A DNA stretch of 64,000 nucleotides from Phycisphaeraceae bacterium (GCA_015709595.1 CP054178.1:2423205-2487204); one strand, 5' to 3'. Shown: positions 21,905-31,588, numbered from the stretch's first letter. Numbers and translations: made by a program. The notes: generated by a model from the letters alone, not told the origin.

Positions 21905-22336
21905 TCAGGGGGACACGACGAATCGCGTGCCGCTTTCCACGTAGCAGTTCCACAGGTCGCCTTCACGGAACTGATCGATGGCGTTGTCCTTGTGCAGCGT
22001 CATCCACGCAGGGACGGTCAGGTCGAGCAGCACCCGGTTGTTGGCGGCGTCCACCGCCAGCACCGCGCCCTGCACGATGCGCGGGGGGCCGTACACCGGC
22101 TCGATGAAACAGCCGCCGGTATCGCTGCGGTGCATGCGCAAGGCGCGGGCGTGAATCTCGCCGCTGACCCGCCGGCCGATGTGCGAGGCGTCGATTACGC
22201 CGCCGTCGCGCACCAGGTGAAGTTCGTAGTCCGTGCCGGGCACGCACAGGATCAGCAGGTCGCCCTTGATCTCCTTCAGCCGAAGCGAGACGCGGGCGCG
22301 GGAAGAAGCGGCGGCGGGTGCGGACATACTGGACAC
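21905..22336 (-). CDS. Conserved hypothetical protein
   Basis: Small soluble protein of about 143 aa. I do not recognise the family. It alternates predicted beta-strands (LLILCVPGTDYELHLV, RVSGEIHARALRMHR, FIEPVYGPPRIVQGAVLAVD, NRVLLDLTVPAWM) and may be an OB-like or barrel fold; there is no signal peptide or membrane helix. GTG 22336 is preferred over ATG 22327 because GGAGGTTT sits about 5 nt upstream of the GTG. It is monocistronic, followed by a repeat and then the PH-domain unit. Confidence 0.7.
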   Translation of the reverse strand: MSSMSAPAAASSRARVSLRLKEIKGDLLILCVPGTDYELHLVRDGGVIDASHIGRRVSGEIHARALRMHRSDTGGCFIEPVYGPPRIVQGAVLAVDAANNRVLLDLTVPAWMTLHKDNAIDQFREGDLWNCYVESGTRFVVSP

Positions 22337-22447
22337 GGGAAACCTCCGGTGTGAACGGAGGCGAGTATATGAGCATGTGACGCCGGTGTGCAGGCGCCGC
22401 ATCGAAGCATCGAAACGCTGAATGACGCCGGTCGATCTCCGTCCGTG

Positions 22448-23668
22448 TTACCGACCGCCGCCGGCGTTGCCGCCTCCGCCGGGACGACGGGGCGGGGTGG
22501 TGCGGCCTTCGTCCGTCGCGGGCGGGCGATCTGTCCCATCCGCGGGCGGCTGCCCGGGTCGCTGGGGCCTGGCCTGCTGTCCGCCGCGTCGGCCCAGCGG
22601 CCCGTCATCGCCCGTGGCCTCGGCGATGCGCGTCACCACCGGGGCAAGCGCGCCGCCGAGATGCCGGTCGAAGAACTCGGCGCAGCGGATGGTCGAGTCG
22701 GCGTCGCGGAAGCCGTGTCCCGCGCCTTCCACCACGATCAGTTCCGCCTTCACGCCCGCCTCGTGCAGGGCCTTCTCGAAGATCTCCGACTGGCTGAGCG
22801 GCACCAGATTGTCCTGCGAGCCGTGGACGATGAGCACGGGGGGGTCGTCGGCGTCCACCCAGTGAACCGGGCTGGCGCGTCGGAGTTTCGTTTCGATGTC
22901 CTCCACCGCCTCGCCGAAGAGCTGGGTGCGCAGACGCTGAATGTCGCGTCCGCGACCCGTGAAGAGCGATGGGAAATCGGTGGGTCCGAAGTAGTCGATG
23001 ACGCAGGCGACGGATGAGTCGACCTCGGGCGTCTCGCCCACGTCGCCGTGGGTCTCGGGCGCGTTGCCGGTGACGCCCAGGTAGGCGGCCAGGTGGCCGC
23101 CCGCGCTATGCCCCCACACGCCGATCTTCTTCGGGTCGATGCCCAGTTCCTCCGCGTTGGCGCGGAGGAATCGCACCGCCGCCTTGCAGTCGTGCATCGC
23201 CGCAGGGAAGCGACCCTGCTGCAGCAGCCGGTACTGGATGGTGCAGGCGAAGTACCCGCCCGCGGCGACGATGGCGCTCAGTTGGTCGCCCGCCTCGCGC
23301 GAGCCGCCGGTGAAGCCCCCGCCGTGGATGTAGATGACCACGGGGAGTTTCCTGCCCGCGGAGTCCTTGGGAAAGTAGACGTTCATGTGCAGGTCGAGGT
23401 CGCGGCCGGCATCCGTCCTGACCGTGGCGTAGACCACGTCACGCACCTGCTCGACGTTGGGGAGCAATCGCAATGGCTCGCCGGACTGACGGACGCCGGG
23501 ACGCTGCGGCTCACGCTCGACGGGGGGCTGGTCTGCCGGGGGGCGATCGGATGGGGGGCGCGTCGGGGGGGAATCTGGTGGGGGGGAACCCGGCGGGGGG
23601 GTTTGCGCCATCGCTCCGCCCGTCAGAATCGAGACGAGCGACCAGCACAGCACGCGTTTGTTGAGCAT
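22448..23668 (-). CDS. Secreted alpha/beta-hydrolase esterase
   Basis: 406 aa with a signal peptide (VLCWSLVSILTGGAMAQ). A long Pro-rich linker (residues ~23-65) precedes an alpha/beta-hydrolase of the carboxylesterase/BD-FAE type. The oxyanion-hole HGGGF is near residue 115, the nucleophile motif GHSAGGH near 170, an acid residue in HGSQDNLVP, and the catalytic His in EGAGHGF. The C-terminal ~60 residues are again Pro/Gly/Arg-rich and probably disordered. It likely hydrolyses an ester (acetylated polysaccharide or similar) outside the cytoplasm; the substrate is not visible. Confidence 0.9.
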   Translation of the reverse strand: MLNKRVLCWSLVSILTGGAMAQTPPPGSPPPDSPPTRPPSDRPPADQPPVEREPQRPGVRQSGEPLRLLPNVEQVRDVVYATVRTDAGRDLDLHMNVYFPKDSAGRKLPVVIYIHGGGFTGGSREAGDQLSAIVAAGGYFACTIQYRLLQQGRFPAAMHDCKAAVRFLRANAEELGIDPKKIGVWGHSAGGHLAAYLGVTGNAPETHGDVGETPEVDSSVACVIDYFGPTDFPSLFTGRGRDIQRLRTQLFGEAVEDIETKLRRASPVHWVDADDPPVLIVHGSQDNLVPLSQSEIFEKALHEAGVKAELIVVEGAGHGFRDADSTIRCAEFFDRHLGGALAPVVTRIAEATGDDGPLGRRGGQQARPQRPGQPPADGTDRPPATDEGRTTPPRRPGGGGNAGGGR

Positions 23669-23838
23669 CGGACGGCTCCCGGTTCAGGTGCGACAGGTCA
23701 ACGAACGGTCGATCAAGGGTATTGCGGGTATTGTTCAGACGGCTCAGGGCGAACCGCAGGGGTCACCGGCGGGATGCCGGCGCCACAGAACTGCGCCGTC
23801 GAACCGGGTCGCCAGCCGGAAACAGGCGCCACCTGCTC

Positions 23839-24486
<648 letters not shown>

Positions 24487-24529
24487 AACTCCGCGGCGCG
24501 GGCGGGCGATGCCCGGCGGGCAGCACCGT

Positions 24530-25297
24530 TCATCGCGCACCAAGCGACTTCAGGCGCCGTCGCGCCACCTTGATCGCCTTCGCGCTGCGGTCGATGCCGA
24601 CGGCGTTGCGCCCGGTCTGCAGGGCCGCCACGAGCGTGGTTCCGCTGCCGCAGAAGGGGTCGAGCACCGTTCCGCCTGGCCGGCAGCAGGCGTTGACGAG
24701 GAGCGTGAGCAGTGCCAGCGGCTTCTGCGTGGGATACCCGGTTCGTTCGCTGGCGAGGTTGTTGAGCGCGGGGATGTCCAGCACATCCGTGGCCTTCTTC
24801 TCCCGACCAGCCATGCGACGACTCGTCGCGGGCACGCGCGGCGGCGCGAAGAAGTACCGATCCGACCGGGCGTAGTACAGGATGTCATCGTGCTTGCGCG
24901 CGAAGCGGCGCGGCGAGGAGCCGCCCAGCCCGTAGCGCCAGATCAGGTGGTTGACGAATCGCTCGGGCCCCAGCAGATCATCCAGCAGCAACCGCAGGTG
25001 GTGGCAGGCGCGCCAGTCGCAGTGGAGCAGGATGGCTCCATCGGGCGTGAGCGTGTTCAGGGCGGCGATCAGCCGCGGCCGCAGGAAGCCCAGGTACGAG
25101 GCGATGTCCGGCCAGCGGTCGGCGAACGCGCCGGCCCGACCGGACTTCGGGCGACCCGTGTTGAAGGGCGGGTCGAGGTAGAGCAGATCGACGCCGCCTG
25201 CCGGGATGGATGACAGTGCGGTAAGACAGTCGCCGACGCAGAGTCGCAGTCGCGCGACAGGCAGCGAGACGTCGCTGGGACGAAGCGGCGGCCTCAT
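24530..25297 (-). CDS. Solitary site-specific DNA methyltransferase (beta class)
   Basis: 255 aa. Motif IV DPPFNTG is near residue 43 and SAM-binding motif I (DPFCGSGTTLVAAL) near residue 212; the IV-before-I order marks the beta class. DPPF suggests adenine-N6 methylation. A TGYPTQKPLALL block typical of these enzymes precedes motif I. The start ATG overlaps the stop of the upstream regulator-like gene (ATGA). No restriction endonuclease gene is adjacent, so it looks like an orphan, possibly regulatory, methylase. The recognition site cannot be read from sequence. Confidence 0.9.
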   Translation of the reverse strand: MRPPLRPSDVSLPVARLRLCVGDCLTALSSIPAGGVDLLYLDPPFNTGRPKSGRAGAFADRWPDIASYLGFLRPRLIAALNTLTPDGAILLHCDWRACHHLRLLLDDLLGPERFVNHLIWRYGLGGSSPRRFARKHDDILYYARSDRYFFAPPRVPATSRRMAGREKKATDVLDIPALNNLASERTGYPTQKPLALLTLLVNACCRPGGTVLDPFCGSGTTLVAALQTGRNAVGIDRSAKAIKVARRRLKSLGAR

Positions 25298-25740
25298 GCC
25301 TTCCGATCATCCGGGCCCCGGCGCTGATTCTTGATCGTCATGGACAAAGCCGTCAGCGCGCTGATGGCCTCGCGCACCTCGTTGATGTCGAGTTCGGAAA
25401 TCTGGCCGTCGCTGATGGCGACGATGGCTTCGGCGCACTCGCGCACGGCGTTGACGGCGGCCATGTCCACCGCTTCCATGCGGACGAAGTGGCCGCCCAT
25501 CTCCTGGCAGATGTAGTCCAGGGCCTGATCGCCGGCGTCCACATCCGCGCTCTGGAGCGACCTGATGAGCCGCTCGATGGGGTTGGGCTGTGCGCCGGAG
25601 AGAATCCGGTTGACCTGTCGCGTGGAAAGCCCCATCGAGGCGGCGAAACGCTTGATGCCCACGCTCTCCACGAGCGCGGCGAACCGGCACAGGGCGTCGT
25701 GCTCCAGCGAGTCTCGGGATGAACGGTTGGTGCCCCGCAT
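25294..25740 (-). CDS. Small HTH-type regulator, phage CII-like
   Basis: 148 aa. ATG 25740 has GGAG 8 nt upstream. The N-terminal half contains a helix-turn-helix-like segment (IKRFAASMGLSTRQVNRILS), then LIRSLQSADVDAGDQALDYI and CQEMGGHFV. This is the layout of the phage regulatory CII/CP76-like family, in which the C-terminal part is helical. It overlaps the methyltransferase by 4 nt and is probably co-transcribed with it. Control of, or partnership with, the methylase is an inference. A TATGCT hexamer lies at about 25772-25767 on this strand. Confidence 0.65.
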   Translation of the reverse strand: MRGTNRSSRDSLEHDALCRFAALVESVGIKRFAASMGLSTRQVNRILSGAQPNPIERLIRSLQSADVDAGDQALDYICQEMGGHFVRMEAVDMAAVNAVRECAEAIVAISDGQISELDINEVREAISALTALSMTIKNQRRGPDDRKA

Positions 25741-25796
25741 GAACCCTGCTCCACGGTGTCCTTCCAGCATACCACAGGACGCCCGGCGTGGACGCT

Positions 25797-27236
25797 TCAG
25801 AGCAGCGGACTGAAGAGCCCAGCCACATTCTGGGCCAGCCGACGCGGCCAGGGGCGCTTCGCCCACCGGAGCGGGTCGATCCGCCGGGAGCGGCTCATGT
25901 AGGTGCGCTGCAGCAGCCGCAGGTGGCCGGTGAAGTCATCATCATAGACGATCACGCTGGATTCGAAGTTGAGGAACAGCGAACGACGGTCGAGGTTGGC
26001 GGAGGACATGATGGCCAGTTCGCGGTCCATGGTGAGCGTCTTGGCGTGCAGCAGCCCGGCGGCGTATTCGTGGATGTGAACTCCCGCCTCCAGCAGCGGT
26101 TCGTAGTAGGCGCGGCTGGCGGCGGCCACCAGGCGCGAATCGTTCCGCTTGGGCACCACCAGTTCCGTGGTCACGCCGCGCCGCGCGGCGGTGGCCAGCG
26201 AGACGACCGTCGCCTCGTCCGGGACGAAGTAGGGAGTGGTCAGGATCAGTTCCTCTCTGGCGAGCTGGCAGGCGGCCAGGTACACCTGCCGCATCGCCTG
26301 GTTGTAGGCGTTGGGGCCGGTGCCGATGAACTGGGCGATCACCCCTCCGGGAATGGGAGAGGGGGGGTTGAGCAGCGTCTCACCCAGCCATTCGTCGGTG
26401 TCCAGGTACCAGTCCTCGGCGAACAGCCGCGCCAGGTCGTGGACGAGCGGGCCTTCAATCCGCACCGAGGCGTCCACCCACGGGGCGTAGCGACGTTTCG
26501 GGGCGAATGCCGCGTCCGCGATGTTCTGGCTCCCGGTGTGCCCGATGCGTCCGTCGATGACCGCGATCTTGCGATGATTGCGAAGATCGAAGCGGGCGAA
26601 CTTGGAGCGCAGCGGGTTGACCGGCAGGGCGCCAACCACCTGCACGCCCTCCATGCGCATGGCGTCGCACAGGTCGGAATCGAGAAACGCCGCCGACCCG
26701 ACCGAATCCACCAGCACGCGGCACTGCACGCCCCGGCGCTCGGCGCGGATCACGGCGTCGGCGACGGCCCGGCCCGTGGCGTCGGTGAGGTAGATGTACG
26801 TGACGATGTGGCAGTGATCACGCGCCTGGTCGATGTCGCGGATGAGGGATCGCATCGACTCCTCGGAGTCGCCAAGCAGCGTCAGCACGTTGCCTTCGGC
26901 GGGGAGGTCGCCTCCCACGGATTCGGCCAGCAGAGCGATCTGGCGCAGGGGCTCGGCGATGACCGGCGCATGGCCCGGAGCGGGCGGCGTATTGGCCGTC
27001 TCGCGCCGCGTGAGCACGACCTCGCGGTGGCGCCGGATACGCCGTCCGCCCAGGCGGGCCTCTCCCACGAGCAGGTAGGCGATGATGCCGACCACCGGCA
27101 GCAGCACCAGCACGGTGAGCCACGCCAGCCGCGTGGCCGGGTCGAGATTGCGCCGCAGCAGCACCGTGACGACCAATGCGCCGACGGCCAGCACTTCCGC
27201 CGCGATCAGGGTGATGGTGAGGGTCACGCCCAGCAA
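25797..27236 (-). CDS. cls: Cardiolipin synthase (phospholipase D family)
   Basis: 479 aa inner-membrane enzyme that joins phosphatidyl groups to make cardiolipin. The N-terminus has two membrane helices (LTITLIAAEVLAVGALVVTV and LAWLTVLVLLPVVGIIAYLL). Two phospholipase D motifs follow: NHRKIAVIDGRIGHTGSQN near 225 and HAKTLTMDRELAIMSSANLD near 405. The length matches bacterial ClsA-type enzymes. TTG 27236 is the longest start; GTG 27227 is an alternative three codons in. Confidence 0.92.
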   Translation of the reverse strand: MLGVTLTITLIAAEVLAVGALVVTVLLRRNLDPATRLAWLTVLVLLPVVGIIAYLLVGEARLGGRRIRRHREVVLTRRETANTPPAPGHAPVIAEPLRQIALLAESVGGDLPAEGNVLTLLGDSEESMRSLIRDIDQARDHCHIVTYIYLTDATGRAVADAVIRAERRGVQCRVLVDSVGSAAFLDSDLCDAMRMEGVQVVGALPVNPLRSKFARFDLRNHRKIAVIDGRIGHTGSQNIADAAFAPKRRYAPWVDASVRIEGPLVHDLARLFAEDWYLDTDEWLGETLLNPPSPIPGGVIAQFIGTGPNAYNQAMRQVYLAACQLAREELILTTPYFVPDEATVVSLATAARRGVTTELVVPKRNDSRLVAAASRAYYEPLLEAGVHIHEYAAGLLHAKTLTMDRELAIMSSANLDRRSLFLNFESSVIVYDDDFTGHLRLLQRTYMSRSRRIDPLRWAKRPWPRRLAQNVAGLFSPLL

Positions 27237-27307
27237 GCCGCCCCCTTGCTTTGCCGCGCCTGCCCGGCGGCGTGCTGCCGCGGAGCCCGTCGGCGCGCGC
27301 CCCGGCG

Positions 27308-27772
27308 CTACAGCAGCTCGATGATCTCGAACTGCTTGGGTCCGCGCGGCAGATCGACGCGGATGGTCTCACCCACCCGCGCTTTCATGAGCGACACGCC
27401 CATGGGCGAGTTGGCCGAGACTTCGATGTACTCCAGCGTCATGTCCACCTTGGCCTCGCCCACCAGCCGATACACGTCCTCGTCGCCGGTGTCGGCGTCG
27501 CGCAGCCGCACGGTCGCGCCGATGAAGACCATGCCGTCGGGAATCACGCTGGAATCCGCCACCTTGGCGGTGCGGAGCTTCTCTTCGAGCTCGCGGATGA
27601 GCCGGTCGTTGAAGGCGTGGTCCTCGCGGGCGGCGTGGTAATCCGCGTTCTCGCGCAGGTCGCCCTTGGCGCGGGCCTCCGCGATCCGGTTGACCAGGTC
27701 CAGCCGCTTGGCGTGCAGCTCCGCGAGCCGGGCTTCGAGTTCCTGCTTTTCCTGGGCCGTGATGAAATCCAT
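27308..27772 (-). CDS. greA: Transcription elongation factor GreA
   Basis: 154 aa, close to the usual GreA length. The N-terminal coiled-coil carries the acidic tip region (KGDLRENADYHAAREDHAFN) that enters the RNA polymerase secondary channel and stimulates transcript cleavage. The C-terminal FKBP-like domain ends SPMGVSLMKARVGETIRVDL. ATG 27772 has GGAG 8 nt upstream. A TATTCT hexamer (27821-27816, this strand) suggests its own promoter just after the upstream membrane-protein gene. Confidence 0.95.
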   Translation of the reverse strand: MDFITAQEKQELEARLAELHAKRLDLVNRIAEARAKGDLRENADYHAAREDHAFNDRLIRELEEKLRTAKVADSSVIPDGMVFIGATVRLRDADTGDEDVYRLVGEAKVDMTLEYIEVSANSPMGVSLMKARVGETIRVDLPRGPKQFEIIELL

Positions 27773-27825
27773 GTCGCTCCGTGCCTCCCGGGGAGACTGG
27801 CTGTCCGCCTTCGACAGAATATGGG

Positions 27826-28512
27826 TCAAGCCGCCACGCCGCCACTGGCGGCGAGCGATTGTGGTCGGCGCGTCAGGGCCAGGGCGATCCACGCCGCCAC
27901 CGCCGCCACCCACAGCCACGTGATGGACGCCCACTGAGCCGGGGTGATGGGCGCGCTCTTGCCGTCCCCCAGCGTGTTGATTGACAGCAGCGGACTGAGG
28001 TCGATCAGGTCCAGCGCCTCCACGCGGAACTGCAGCCCGAGCCAGGCCGCCAGCGGACCCGCCAGACAGAGTCCCAGGCATCCCAGCATCCCCAGGACGC
28101 GCACCCTTCCCGGTCTGGCGCCGAGCGTGGAAGCCACCAGCGCGCCGGCCAGCAGCGTCCAGGCGATGATCGTCAGGTCCATGGCGGCGGTGCGCTCGCG
28201 CGTCCACGACGTGATCAGGCGCAGCGGCCAGATGACCACCTGCGTCATCGACAGCATCACCGTCAGATCCAGCAGCGTCTGGCGGATCGGGGCCAGCGAG
28301 CGCGGCTGTGAGAGCCGGTAGAGCGGCCACGCCACCATCAGCCCGATCACCACGCCCAGCAGCATGCGCTTCACCCCCGGCTCGTAGCTGGCCGCGCTCG
28401 GAAACACCGGCGGACGGACACCGATCGACGCCGACCACGACGCCACCAGCCACAGGAACGACAGAAAAATCAGCCCGCGCGGCAGCGTCACGGGCGTTGC
28501 GGCATGGTCCAT
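27826..28512 (-). CDS. Integral membrane protein of unknown function
   Basis: 228 aa with about five to six hydrophobic helices (GLIFLSFLWLVASWSASIG, MLLGVVIGLMVAWPLY, MLSMTQVVIWPLRLI, LTIIAWTLLAGALVASTLG, VLGMLGCLGLCLAGPLAAWL, SITWLWVAAVAAWIALAL). I do not recognise the family. It starts 24 nt after the FtsQ-like gene on the same strand and may be co-transcribed with it. Confidence 0.7.
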   Translation of the reverse strand: MDHAATPVTLPRGLIFLSFLWLVASWSASIGVRPPVFPSAASYEPGVKRMLLGVVIGLMVAWPLYRLSQPRSLAPIRQTLLDLTVMLSMTQVVIWPLRLITSWTRERTAAMDLTIIAWTLLAGALVASTLGARPGRVRVLGMLGCLGLCLAGPLAAWLGLQFRVEALDLIDLSPLLSINTLGDGKSAPITPAQWASITWLWVAAVAAWIALALTRRPQSLAASGGVAA

Positions 28513-28536
28513 GCCATCATGCTACGCGACCCCGGT

Positions 28537-29490
28537 CTACCGGGCGTACACGCGGTCCGTGACCAGGTCCAGTTCGCGCAGATCGCGGTCCACCCGTCCG
28601 TAGTCCCGGTGCAACTGCTCAAGGTACGCGAACTTGGTGGTGGCGGGCACCTCGATGCCGCGTTCCTCCCCGGGCGGGCGCCCCCAGAGCAGACGAGCGC
28701 CCTTGTTGGTCGTCAGCCAGAGCGCCTCGGTGCGGTTGTACTCCGAGGCGTCCACTTCGACGATCTGCGACAGCCACGGACGAGCGCCGCGATCATCGGG
28801 ACGCTCCAGGAACGACACCAGTCGCAGAGCGGCGGCCACGTCCTTGCCCTCCCACTTCATGCCCGGCTGCGACGGACGGGCGAAGCGGACGCCGGTGATG
28901 ACGGGCAACCGCGCCAGGCGCGACTTGGCCGGGTAGTGCAGGGGCAGCAGGCGACCCTGTTCATCCACCAGGTGGCTGCCCTGTGCGTCGCGCACCATCG
29001 TGAAGGGCTGCACGAAAGTGGCCTCGATGACCACCAGGCCGGGCTGATCACGCCGGATCGAATCCACGGACTGGAACCAGCCCGTCGCCATGAGCGATTC
29101 CCGCGTGGCGATCAGATCGCCACGCACCAGCGGATCGCGCCCAAGCCGGGCGCGGGCGGCGGTGGAAATCTCCTCGATGATTCGCGCCTTCACGCCGTTG
29201 ACGAACTCGACCGTGCGCCCGGTTTGCTCGCCGGTGTCCAGCACCTCCAGCCAGGCGGGCAGGGGGGGGAGGCGGATTTCGATGGCCTCCACGCTCAGCT
29301 TTGACGCCGCGTAGGAGCGCAACTCCGGGTAGCCGTACACCGCGCCGAATCCCAGTCCGCCCAGTCCGGCGATCCACATCAATCCCAGCAGGGTGCCGCG
29401 CACCGCGCCGTCCGGCATCCGCGGCCAGGTCCGACCGGCGGCGGGCTTGTCCTTCATCGACTTCGATTTCTTCGCGCTCTTTTTGCGCAT
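28537..29490 (-). CDS. FtsQ/DivIB-like cell-division protein
   Basis: About 317 aa. ATG 29490 has GAGGG 6 nt upstream. A short Lys-rich cytoplasmic tail (MRKKSAKKSKSMKDKP) and one membrane helix (~31-54) precede an extracytoplasmic region. After a POTRA-like segment, TGWFQSVDSIRRDQPGLVVI is followed by VDEQGRLLPLHYP, LPVITGVRF, and a C-terminal repeat of strands (ALWLTTNKGARLLWG). Size, topology and the 'wfqsv..irr..P..l.i...f' and 'lvDeqGrl' patterns match FtsQ. Similarity is weak, and it is not in a dcw cluster. Confidence 0.6.
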   Translation of the reverse strand: MRKKSAKKSKSMKDKPAAGRTWPRMPDGAVRGTLLGLMWIAGLGGLGFGAVYGYPELRSYAASKLSVEAIEIRLPPLPAWLEVLDTGEQTGRTVEFVNGVKARIIEEISTAARARLGRDPLVRGDLIATRESLMATGWFQSVDSIRRDQPGLVVIEATFVQPFTMVRDAQGSHLVDEQGRLLPLHYPAKSRLARLPVITGVRFARPSQPGMKWEGKDVAAALRLVSFLERPDDRGARPWLSQIVEVDASEYNRTEALWLTTNKGARLLWGRPPGEERGIEVPATTKFAYLEQLHRDYGRVDRDLRELDLVTDRVYAR

Positions 29491-29633
29491 GAACAACCCT
29501 CGAGCGGCTTCGGGGCACGCGTGACGACCGCCGACCACACCCATCGGCAGGGGGAGCGCTCGATGTTCGGAAATCCCGGCGGAGACGCCGGGGCGAACCG
29601 CGTCACGCCGCGTCGTGATCGACCTGGGGTGAT

Positions 29634-30371
29634 TCAGAAGTCCACGCGGTTGCTGTCGCCGCCTTCCCGCTTCGGGGTGGCGCCGGCGCCGTCCTTGAGC
29701 CGCGGGGCCTCTGTGGGCGGATCGAGTCCGGCCACCGTGCCGGGCGAGCCGATGTCCTCCGCGCTGAACGCTCCGGCCGCCCGACTCGCCCGAGCCCCGT
29801 GCTTTCCCGCTTCGGATTTCATCCACCCTCGACCGTCATTGAGTTCCACAACCTTGGCGCTCGTCAGTGCGATGCTCGGTCCGCCTCGACCCGTCACGGA
29901 CGGCCACAGTCCACCGGACTGGAAATTCACCTCGCACACCACCTCGCCCCTGTCATTCCTGACCTGCAGAATCTCATTCTGCTCATCCGGGCGATTGGCC
30001 AGACTGCCCCAGGTCACCGGAATCACCAGGTAAGGCGGCGGTTCGGGTTCGCCTTCCTTCGGCGCAATATCCCACGCCTTGCGGAAGTCCTGCTCGTTCG
30101 TGCCGTCCCTGTTGATCAGCACCACGACGCCCCCCGGCGGTAGGACGCAGCTGAAGGTTCCCCAGTCCAGCGAATCCTCGTCATCCAGCTTCCAGTCTGT
30201 GATCTCCACCGCGGCATCGCCGACGTTGGCGATTTCCACCCACTCCGTCTGCCCCTTGTCCTCAACTGACGCGGGGTTGTACATGATCTCGGTGATGATG
30301 ACCCGCCCCTGGGCGCCCGCAGGTGCGGCGAGCAGACCGACGACCATCGGAACGAGGATTCGTGGCGCCAT
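29634..30371 (-). CDS. Lamin-tail-domain secreted protein
   Basis: 245 aa with a signal peptide (MAPRILVPMVVGLLAAPAGAQ). Residues ~23-130 form a lamin tail domain (VIITEIMYNPASVEDKGQTE, WVEIANVGDAAVEITDWKLDD, LPPGGVVVLINRD), an Ig-like fold common in secreted bacterial proteins. The C-terminal ~80 residues are polar and low in structure, ending GGDSNRVDF. The 143 nt separating it from the FtsQ-like start hold nothing recognisable. Confidence 0.85.
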   Translation of the reverse strand: MAPRILVPMVVGLLAAPAGAQGRVIITEIMYNPASVEDKGQTEWVEIANVGDAAVEITDWKLDDEDSLDWGTFSCVLPPGGVVVLINRDGTNEQDFRKAWDIAPKEGEPEPPPYLVIPVTWGSLANRPDEQNEILQVRNDRGEVVCEVNFQSGGLWPSVTGRGGPSIALTSAKVVELNDGRGWMKSEAGKHGARASRAAGAFSAEDIGSPGTVAGLDPPTEAPRLKDGAGATPKREGGDSNRVDF

Positions 30372-30468
30372 GCGATGACTCCGGGAGTGACTCCATCCTA
30401 ACCGGAACCCGCTCGCCGGGCGTGCGATTCAGGCCGAATCCTCCGGGGACGGATGCTCCGGTGCCCCC

Positions 30469-30474
30469 TACAGT
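30469..30474 (+). promoter_or_regulatory. -10-like hexamer before aldo/keto reductase
   Basis: TACAGT lies 38 nt before ATG 30513, leaving room for the GGAG ribosome site seen just before that start. Confidence 0.35.
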
Positions 30475-30512
30475 GGCGCATGCCGCCGCGCCGCGGCGTC
30501 CTGGAGAGACCG

Positions 30513-31469
30513 ATGAAGTACCGTCGCATGGGCATGTGGGGGATGAAACTGTCGGAGATCGGGTTGGGGTCGTGGCTTACCTCCGCTGCGCACGGACAGG
30601 AAGGCACGGACGCCCTGCACCGCGCCGCCTACGAGCAGGGAATCAACTTCTTTGACACGGCCAACGTGTACGGCTCGGGCGAGACGGAGGTGATGGTGGG
30701 CAAGGCCCTGCGCCCGTTCCGCCGCGACACCTTCGTGCTCGCCACCAAGGCGTACTTTCCGTTTCAGAAGGACTGGCCCTTCCCCGGCGCCAACGACCGC
30801 GGACTGTCGCGCAAGCATCTGTTCGAGCAGTGCCACGCATCGTTGAAACGACTTGGCGTCGAGTACATCGACCTCTACCAGTGTCACCGATTCGATGAGG
30901 AGACGCCCCTCGTTGAAACCTGCCGGGCCATGAACGACCTGGTCAACCAGGGCAAGGTGCTCTACTGGGGCGTCAGTCAGTGGACGCACGATCAGATCAG
31001 CGAGGCGGTGGAGATGTGCCACGACCACGGCTGGCATCCCCCGGCGTGCAATCAGCCGCAGTACAACATGCTGCAGCGCGGATGGGAGCCGCATGTGTTT
31101 CCCACGTGCGAGCGGCTGGGGCTGGGAATCGTCTGCTACTCACCCCTGGCCGAGGGCCTGCTGACGGGCAAGTACAACGCGGGCGTGCCCGCCGGCAGCC
31201 GCGCGGCGGATCCCAAGCAGAGCGTGTTCATCAAGGACAAGATCAACGAGCAGAACCTGGCGATCGTCGCGCGGCTGACCGATCTGGCCAGGGGGCTGGG
31301 CGTGGAGATGAGTCAACTGGCGCTGGCGTGGTGTCTGCGCCGACGCGAACTCACCAGCGCGATCATCGGCGCCAGCCGACCTGAGCAGATTGTCTCCAAC
31401 GTGAAGGCGGTTGATATCACGCTGGATGACGAGGTGCTCGACCGGATCGAGGCGATTCTGGCGAAGTGA
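30513..31469 (+). CDS. Aldo/keto reductase (Kv-beta/YghZ-like)
   Basis: 318 aa NADPH-dependent oxidoreductase with a TIM-barrel fold. Catalytic residues are visible: Asp and Tyr in FFDTANVYGSGETE, Lys in LATKAYFP, and His in YQCHRFDEETP. NADPH-binding blocks near the C-terminus (CYSPLAEGLLTGKY, SAIIGASRPEQIVSNV) place it with the voltage-gated potassium-channel beta-subunit-like group. ATG 30513 has GGAG 8 nt upstream. Substrate unknown. Confidence 0.93.
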   Translation: MKYRRMGMWGMKLSEIGLGSWLTSAAHGQEGTDALHRAAYEQGINFFDTANVYGSGETEVMVGKALRPFRRDTFVLATKAYFPFQKDWPFPGANDRGLSRKHLFEQCHASLKRLGVEYIDLYQCHRFDEETPLVETCRAMNDLVNQGKVLYWGVSQWTHDQISEAVEMCHDHGWHPPACNQPQYNMLQRGWEPHVFPTCERLGLGIVCYSPLAEGLLTGKYNAGVPAGSRAADPKQSVFIKDKINEQNLAIVARLTDLARGLGVEMSQLALAWCLRRRELTSAIIGASRPEQIVSNVKAVDITLDDEVLDRIEAILAK

Positions 31470-31499
31470 GCAGGGGTGGAAGACATCAGAAGTGGGGAG

Positions 31500-31551
31500 T
31501 GGGGCGTCGATTGGCGCGGTCGGTTTCGGCGTCAACCGAGGCCGCGCCCCA
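31500..31551. other. Imperfect hairpin in the gap between AKR and MmcQ-like genes
   Basis: TGGGGCG (31500-31506) pairs with CGCCCCA (31545-31551), and further pairing inside the loop is possible. It sits 31 nt after the aldo/keto reductase stop. No T-tract follows, so intrinsic termination is only a possibility. Confidence 0.25.
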
Positions 31552-31588
31552 TCGCAGGCGACCGACAACCGAGGACTGACAACTCACC

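Noticed and set aside
24530-25297. Restriction-modification system
   Set aside because: No endonuclease, specificity or translocase gene is adjacent.
24530-25740. Prophage remnant around the methyltransferase and CII-like gene
   Set aside because: No integrase, attachment repeat, terminase or structural gene is nearby; flanking genes are chromosomal.
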